Source of the DNA: an uncultured Syntrophobacteraceae bacterium
GTDB taxonomy: Bacteria > Desulfobacterota > Syntrophobacteria > Syntrophobacterales > Syntrophobacteraceae
NCBI GenBank assembly: GCA_937889795.1
Contig: CALBZH010000288.1
Span: forward strand, 1-9,601
Direction: 5' to 3'
Length of the DNA: 9,601 bases
The translations under genes and the position numbers were made by a program. A model generated the notes under the pieces. It had not been told where the DNA came from, searched no databases, and was given only the letters and a program-made list of their open reading frames with translations. Shown piece after piece: positions 5,889 to 9,601 of the stretch. Every line of letters begins with the position of its first letter. Position 1 is the stretch's first letter.

Positions 5889-6800
5889 TTGAGGGTTGCC
5901 TCACACGATTCCGTCACGAGCGCACGGAAAGACCGTCCTCGACTCGGCGCGCACATGTCGATCGCCGGCGGGCTGCACCGCGCTCTGACCCGGCTGCGGG
6001 ACGTGGGTGGCGAGGCCCTGCAGATCTTTCTCAGAAGCCAGCGGCAGTGGACCAGCCCCCCCCTCACGCCTGACGCCATCGAGAAGTTCTTCGCCGCCTG
6101 GAAGGATTGCCATTGCCCGCCCGTGGCCGCGCATGGCAGTTATCTCATCAACCTGGCGTCGTCGGAGGAGGACCTGGTCGAGCGATCCGTCCGGGCCCTG
6201 GCCGATGAGCTGCGCCGGGCCGCCATACTCCGAATTCCGTACCTGGTCATGCATCCGGGATCGCATGGGGGGATGGGAATCGAAGCCGGTCTCTCAAACG
6301 TCGTCAGGAGCCTGGACAGGGGGATTGCCTTGGCAGACGCTCCCGAAATGATGGTGCTCATCGAGAACACGGCAGGCCAGAGAGCCCAGCTGGGAGCACG
6401 CTTCGAAGAATTGTCCTTCATCTTCAGGGAGGCTCGATTCCGGGACAAACTGGGCATGTGCTTCGATACGGCCCACGCCTTCGCCGCCGGCTACGACCTG
6501 CGCAGTGCCGACAGCGCCCTTCGTACGATCGAGGAGCTGGAACGCAGGGTCGGACTGAAGCGCATCAAGCTCGTTCACCTCAACGACAGCAAGAGGGAGC
6601 TGGGATCGCGAGTCGACCGTCACGAGCACATCGGGCAGGGCCAAATCGGCCTCGAAGGATTTCGGCTGCTTCTAAACGACAGACGACTGTCCGGACTACC
6701 GATGGTGATCGAAACCCCGAAGGAGAACGGTCTTGAGAAAGACAGGGAGAACCTTGGCGTCCTGCGCGGCCTCCTGCTCGGGGCTGACACACGCCGGTGA
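5889..6800 (+). CDS. nfo: Endonuclease IV (AP endonuclease, Nfo)
   Basis: Endonuclease IV cuts DNA 5' to abasic sites and removes 3' blocking groups in base excision repair, using a three-zinc centre in a TIM barrel. The 303-residue product contains RLGAHMSIAGG (18-28) and all nine ligands of the E. coli enzyme: H82 (AAHGSYLINLA), H122 (LVMHPGSH), E159 (IENTAGQ), D193 and H196 (CFDTAHAFAAGYD), H230 (LVHLNDSK), D243 and H245 (RVDRHEHIGQG) and E275 (VIETP). It should be active. I chose TTG at 5889: it follows the TGA at 5885-5887 by one base and has GAGGCGG 8 nt upstream. The first in-frame ATG near the domain start (5955) would remove the first beta strand (RLGAH). An in-frame ATG at 5682 lies inside the upstream coding tail and would add a senseless 69-residue extension. 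The arrangement suggests translational coupling to the ATPase gene. Confidence 0.95.
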   Translation: MRVASHDSVTSARKDRPRLGAHMSIAGGLHRALTRLRDVGGEALQIFLRSQRQWTSPPLTPDAIEKFFAAWKDCHCPPVAAHGSYLINLASSEEDLVERSVRALADELRRAAILRIPYLVMHPGSHGGMGIEAGLSNVVRSLDRGIALADAPEMMVLIENTAGQRAQLGARFEELSFIFREARFRDKLGMCFDTAHAFAAGYDLRSADSALRTIEELERRVGLKRIKLVHLNDSKRELGSRVDRHEHIGQGQIGLEGFRLLLNDRRLSGLPMVIETPKENGLEKDRENLGVLRGLLLGADTRR

Positions 6801-6829
6801 GCGCCCCGGGCAGGAGACCGGACAGGGAT

Positions 6830-8296
6830 TCAGATCGGCTTGCCCAAGCCACTCTTGGATGCCAGGGACATGAGCGGCAGGGAGATGTCGATGGTGGGGT
6901 AGAGACCTTTTAGCGTCCCAGCGGGATAGGGCTGGATGATATTGAAGGCCACGTGCTGTGTCTTCTGGGCGTGCCCGCGGTTGTGCTGGCCGTCGAAGTA
7001 GGCGCCGTTCGCTTCCAGGATATGCTCGATCCGGTGCTTGAACCCTTCGACAAACTTGGCCCCGTCTCCTTGGAAGATCATGGCCCCCAGAACCAGCTCC
7101 CCACGGCTCTCCATGAATCGCGACAGGGGCAGGGAATGGCGGGCCAGATCCTTCTTGTTCCGAACGTAGCCCCAGACGACGTGCTCCGGCGGGATCTCGA
7201 TCGATTCCTCGAGATCGATGATGGTATGGGGCATCACGATGCTCTCCGGCCCGATCCGAAGCCGGCACGCCTCCGAACCGCGCAGGAACGCGTTGAAGCC
7301 GACGAAGACCTTTTCCCCCAAAGAAGCGTGGATGATCTTGCCACCGTGGGCCGTGATGTTGTTGCCCTCCAGATGGGAGTCGATGATGTAGCAGTTCTCT
7401 TGCGCATTGGAGCCCCGGCCGAGCCTGGCGTTGTCGAGATAGGCCCGCTGGGCCACCAGAACATTCTCGCTCAACTGGGTGTTGCCCCGCACCACGGCGT
7501 AGCGGCTGAGCCAGGTGTTCTGCGGAACCGGAATGAACGGCTTGGCTTGGACCAGCGCGAACGTGCTCTCGAAATCGCGCTCCCGCGATGTCACGAAATC
7601 CATGAAGATGCCCCGCGGCTCCTTGCCGGGCACCATCTCGATATACCGGCTCAAGTCCTCCGGATGAAACTGGAAGTTGAACGTGAAGGCGCCCGGCGAG
7701 CGGATCCAGATTTGTCCGGGCGCCACCAGCCGATGCGCCACCTCGCCTGCCTGGACGTAGGCATAGGGACCGATCACACAATGCTGCGCAATGGAAAGAT
7801 CCACCGTGGCGAACGGCCCGATGAAGCTTCCCCTGACCGGGGTCCCATGGATATTGGCATAGTGCATGGCCACAGTATTCTGGATGAGAAACTCTTCGGG
7901 ACTTTCGGGATCATGGGAATTGTTGTGAACGAGAGTCTTGACCAGAAAGCTGTCTCGAATGACGATCACCTCGTCATCGTGGAGCGGTATCTCGAGTCCC
8001 TCACCCTTGAAAACCTCCCCCTTCACCTTCAGCTCGTCTCCCCGGATGTCACTCTTGTAGAGGACCGAATGGTCCACGACGACCTTTCCCAGAAAATAGC
8101 TGCCCGCCAGACTCGAATAGTGAAAGCGGAAATAGAGGGGGTGATGCAGCGTCAGCCCGTAAAACCCGTAGAAGCGGACAAACTTTTCCAGTGGGATCAG
8201 GTGCCTCAGGTGAGGTCCGACATCGAAGGCCGGCTCCCTCAAATTGATGTTCACCCGGTCGATAATACGGCTGATCAGATTTTCAAGGTGTTTCAT
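6830..8296 (-). CDS. Large hexapeptide-repeat (left-handed beta-helix) protein of unknown function
   Basis: The 488-residue protein has two stretches with the hexapeptide periodicity of left-handed beta-helix folds: about residues 65-185 (SYFLGKVVVDHSVLYKSD, later GSFIGPFATVDLSIAQ) and about 262-375 (YAVVRGNTQLSENVLVAQ through IIHASLGEKVFVGFNAFL to IEIPPEHVVWGY). A non-repeat segment (about 190-260) lies between, and a C-terminal region of about 110 residues follows. Such folds occur in acyl- and nucleotidyl-transferases and gamma-carbonic anhydrases. The run AHGGKIIHASLG (316-327) and the close VVWGYVRNKKDL recall the gamma-carbonic anhydrase / YrdA group, but the His spacing is one residue longer than in the metal site I know, so catalysis is uncertain. 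There is no signal peptide or membrane helix. AGGAG lies 8 nt before the ATG. It converges on nfo with a 29-nt gap and appears monocistronic. I do not recognise it by name. Confidence 0.85.
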   Translation of the reverse strand: MKHLENLISRIIDRVNINLREPAFDVGPHLRHLIPLEKFVRFYGFYGLTLHHPLYFRFHYSSLAGSYFLGKVVVDHSVLYKSDIRGDELKVKGEVFKGEGLEIPLHDDEVIVIRDSFLVKTLVHNNSHDPESPEEFLIQNTVAMHYANIHGTPVRGSFIGPFATVDLSIAQHCVIGPYAYVQAGEVAHRLVAPGQIWIRSPGAFTFNFQFHPEDLSRYIEMVPGKEPRGIFMDFVTSRERDFESTFALVQAKPFIPVPQNTWLSRYAVVRGNTQLSENVLVAQRAYLDNARLGRGSNAQENCYIIDSHLEGNNITAHGGKIIHASLGEKVFVGFNAFLRGSEACRLRIGPESIVMPHTIIDLEESIEIPPEHVVWGYVRNKKDLARHSLPLSRFMESRGELVLGAMIFQGDGAKFVEGFKHRIEHILEANGAYFDGQHNRGHAQKTQHVAFNIIQPYPAGTLKGLYPTIDISLPLMSLASKSGLGKPI

Positions 8297-8547
8297 CGCC
8301 TCTCTCCTGACCTCGAGCCCTCACGGCTTTCTTCATACGGATGCCCTGGAAATACAAGATGCTGGCCCTTTGACTCAGGTCGGAGGGGCCGTGCCATCGA
8401 CTCGAAAACACACGCTTGCGCCGGAAAAAGAGTGCCGCTTCCCATGACAGCGTACGCGGAGACTTGCCCATCGGCATCTCCGCGCTTCGCCCTCACGGGA
8501 GGCGGCGCTCCGGTTGTCGACTTCCATCGCGTGCAATTCGAGATCGT

Positions 8548-8617
8548 TGGTTTCAGGTTTCAGTCGAACGGCTTCTGGCCTCTTTCGCTGGCACCCGAAA
8601 CCAGACACCCGACACCT
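8548..8617. repeat. Degenerate heptamer repeats in inverted arrangement
   Basis: The plus strand has TGGTTTC AGGTTTC AG at 8548-8563, then after about 33 nt CACCC GAAACCA GACACCC GACACCT at 8592-8617. The second block is the complementary form (xGGTkYC on the minus strand, about four units). TGGTTTC (8548-8554) pairs perfectly with GAAACCA (8597-8603), and three more pairs (GGT/ACC) follow after one mismatch, so the element can fold into an imperfect hairpin. It resembles short intergenic repeats I associate with some deltaproteobacterial genomes; that link is recollection, not shown here. Confidence 0.45.
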
Positions 8618-8626
8618 TGGCCAAGG
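8615..8626. repeat. Perfect 12-bp palindrome CCTTGGCCAAGG
   Basis: CCTTGG is followed directly by CCAAGG. It abuts the heptamer repeat block and lies about 320 nt upstream of the beta-helix gene start. It could be a binding site for a dimeric protein or part of the repeat element. Confidence 0.3.
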
Positions 8627-8705
8627 GGAATTAGCAACGGTCGTGAATCGCACCCACTTCCATCTGGCCGTCGCAACGGCTCCGGCACCGCGTCAGCCAT
8701 TCTTC

Positions 8706-9095
8706 TTACACTGAGGTCCTGCCAGCCGCAAGCTTGATCTTGTCGATCAACTCCTCCAGGTCGCACGGTTTGGTCAGATAGTCGTGAGCCCCGAACTCGA
8801 TGCCCTCCCGTGCGGCGGTCTCCGACCCGTGACCGGTCAACATGATGACCGGCATCTCAGGATCCATCTTCTTGAAGACCTTGAGGACCTCGATGCCATC
8901 CATGTCCTCCATCTTGAGATCCAGCACGGCCGCGTCGAACGTCTCACGCCGCAGGATCTGGATGGCTTCGGTGCCGCTCAAGGCCGCCGTGACCTCGATG
9001 TTCCTCTTGGCCATCCTCTTGGCCAGAACGGAGACATACCCGGCCTCGTCATCCACCAGGAGGAGCTTGATCTTCCCGGACTCTGTGCTCTCCAT
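8706..9095 (-). CDS. Single-domain response regulator (CheY-like receiver)
   Basis: The 129-residue product is a lone receiver domain without an output domain. Acidic pocket D15 D16 (LLVDDE), phosphorylation site D59 (AVLDLKMEDMDG), T87 (IMLTGHG) and K109 (LTKPCD) are all present, so it should be phosphorylated by a histidine kinase or Hpt protein. The open frame extends 26 codons upstream to 9173, but that part overlaps the end of the preceding gene. ATG at 9095 has AGGGG 9 nt upstream and sits just before the first beta strand, so it is the likely start. The gene follows its paralogue by 19 nt in the same direction. Without a DNA-binding or enzymatic domain it must act through protein contacts or as a phosphorelay intermediate. 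The kinase is probably encoded to the right of the window. Confidence 0.92.
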   Translation of the reverse strand: MESTESGKIKLLLVDDEAGYVSVLAKRMAKRNIEVTAALSGTEAIQILRRETFDAAVLDLKMEDMDGIEVLKVFKKMDPEMPVIMLTGHGSETAAREGIEFGAHDYLTKPCDLEELIDKIKLAAGRTSV

Positions 9096-9114
9096 CGCCA
9101 AGCACCCCTGAGAA

Positions 9115-9549
9115 TCAGTCGCCGCGACGCAACGCGATTTCATGAATGCGAGCCTGAGTGATCTTCTCCTCATGCCCCGCCTTCTTCGCCTTCGCTTCCT
9201 GCACCTTCGCCATGAGCTGATCGATATCGCACGGTTTCATCAGGTAGTCGTAGGCCCCAAGCTTCATGCCTTCGATCCCCGTTTCGATGGTCGCATGCCC
9301 CGTCAGCATGATGACTTCCACCAGCGGGAAAGCGTTCTTCATCTCCCGGAGTGTCTCGATCCCGTCCATCCCCGGCATCTTCACATCCAGGATCACCACG
9401 TCGATGTTCTTATGCTTCTTGAGCATCTCCAGTGCTTCTGGACCATTGTAGGCAGCCAAAATGGTCAGGTTTCTCTTGGTCAACCGTTTGGTCATGGTTT
9501 CCACGAAGGGCACTTCGTCATCGACTAACATCACAACCGTCGACAGCAT
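9115..9549 (-). CDS. Single-domain response regulator with a short charged C-terminal extension
   Basis: The 144-residue receiver has the full active site: D10 D11 (MLVDDE), D55 (VILDVKMPGMDG), T83 (IMLTGHA) and K105 (LMKPCD). After the domain, residues about 115-144 form a Lys/Glu/Ala-rich helix (AKVQEAKAKKAGHEEK) absent from its downstream neighbour, possibly a docking helix. The ribosome site is strong, with AGGGAGG 8 nt before the ATG at 9549. It is first of a tandem pair and shares many positions with the second, including TKR..KRN early in the domain, LTGH and KPCD; the pair probably arose by duplication. Upstream, a small hairpin (9576-9593) precedes the ribosome site. No output domain is present. 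Confidence 0.93.
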   Translation of the reverse strand: MLSTVVMLVDDEVPFVETMTKRLTKRNLTILAAYNGPEALEMLKKHKNIDVVILDVKMPGMDGIETLREMKNAFPLVEVIMLTGHATIETGIEGMKLGAYDYLMKPCDIDQLMAKVQEAKAKKAGHEEKITQARIHEIALRRGD

Positions 9550-9575
9550 GATGGATCCTCCCTCTTGATTGTCAG

Positions 9576-9593
9576 GCTCCCCCGCGAGGGAGC
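9576..9593. promoter_or_regulatory. Small hairpin just upstream of the response-regulator pair
   Basis: On the plus strand GCTCCCCCGCGAGGGAGC folds with a 6-bp GCTCCC/GGGAGC stem, plus a possible wobble pair, and a short loop. On the minus strand it lies about 26 nt before the ATG at 9549, close to the AGGGAGG ribosome site. No T-run follows in the minus direction, so a terminator for an upstream gene is unlikely; a leader structure is possible. Confidence 0.3.
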
Positions 9594-9601
9594 GTTATCC
9601 C

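Larger units (their letters stand above)
8297..8705. other. Intergenic region of 409 nt without a convincing gene
   Basis: It lies between the stop of the second response regulator (8706) and the start of the beta-helix protein (8296), both on the minus strand. Short open frames exist on both strands, but their products are Arg/Pro/Ser-rich, lack ribosome sites and show no domain. One of them merely translates the heptamer repeats at 8548-8617. The region should hold the promoter of the beta-helix gene; I could not find a convincing sigma-70 or sigma-54 site. It also holds a palindrome at 8615-8626. Confidence 0.6.

Noticed and set aside
6794..6830. Possible terminator between the convergent nfo and beta-helix genes
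   Set aside because: Only a 5-bp CCGGT/ACCGG pairing with a long loop is present and there is no T-run on either strand.
6696..7781. 361-codon minus frame overlapping the beta-helix gene
   Set aside because: It is the same strand in another frame with an Arg/Gly/Pro-rich product and no recognisable motif: a frame shadow.
8383..8405. Sigma-54-like TGGCACGG sequence upstream of the beta-helix gene
   Set aside because: The -24 half looks right, but the -12 element is CTCC rather than TTGC at the required spacing.
6953..8737. 594-codon open frame on the plus strand
   Set aside because: It lies antisense to the beta-helix protein, whose minus frame shows clear hexapeptide repeats and a good ribosome site. 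The plus product has no domain and arises from GC-rich codon structure.
1..9601. CRISPR arrays, tRNA or rRNA genes, insertion sequences, toxin-antitoxin or phage-defence genes
   Set aside because: I scanned for regular direct repeats, tRNA-like cloverleaf arms and transposase or defence motifs and saw none. The AAA protein is ExeA-type by its N-terminus and membrane anchor, not a defence ATPase.

Overview
The window looks like an ordinary chromosomal segment of a moderately GC-rich Gram-negative bacterium. I would guess a deltaproteobacterium (Desulfobacterota, Syntrophobacter-like). This is inferred from the gene mix: an orphan TAXI-type solute-binding protein, an ExeA-like membrane ATPase, tandem single-domain response regulators, a stand-alone Hpt protein and a large left-handed beta-helix protein. 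It is not proven. I see no tRNA, rRNA, CRISPR array, transposase or phage gene.

Layout. Positions 1-1177 (minus) hold the N-terminal 392 codons of a U32-family peptidase-like protein that runs off the left edge. Positions 1215-2513 (minus) encode adenylosuccinate lyase (purB), whose stop lies 37 nt before the U32 start, so the two are probably one transcript; a candidate sigma-70 promoter sits at 2573-2601. Positions 2721-3092 (minus) encode a single-domain Hpt phosphotransfer protein. A divergent intergenic region (3093-3333) holds a good promoter, an inverted repeat over its spacer, and a perfect 10-bp hairpin with a GAAA tetraloop. This leads into a plus-strand run of a TAXI solute-binding protein (3334-4311), an ExeA-like AAA ATPase (from 4335) and endonuclease IV (nfo, 5889-6800). 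A large hexapeptide-repeat protein of unknown function (6830-8296, minus) converges on nfo. A 409-nt gap (8297-8705) has no convincing gene but carries degenerate heptamer repeats and a palindrome. Two tandem single-domain response regulators (8706-9095 and 9115-9549, minus) close the window, preceded by a small leader hairpin.

The most notable point is the ATPase gene. Its AAA domain and membrane segment are read in one frame, but the proline-rich tail and the natural C-terminus, which ends 1 nt before the nfo start, are in the -1 frame. The switch coincides with a run of seven Cs at 5418-5424. It could be a sequencing or assembly homopolymer error, a real frameshift mutation, phase variation, or programmed -1 frameshifting. 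Restoring the frame gives a protein of about 517 residues with a long TonB-like proline-rich periplasmic tail.

The genes do not form one pathway: housekeeping functions (purine synthesis, DNA repair, probable RNA modification) are interspersed with signalling parts (Hpt, two receivers) and envelope parts (TAXI protein, ExeA-like ATPase). I did not find a clearly new multi-gene system. The findings below are local oddities.
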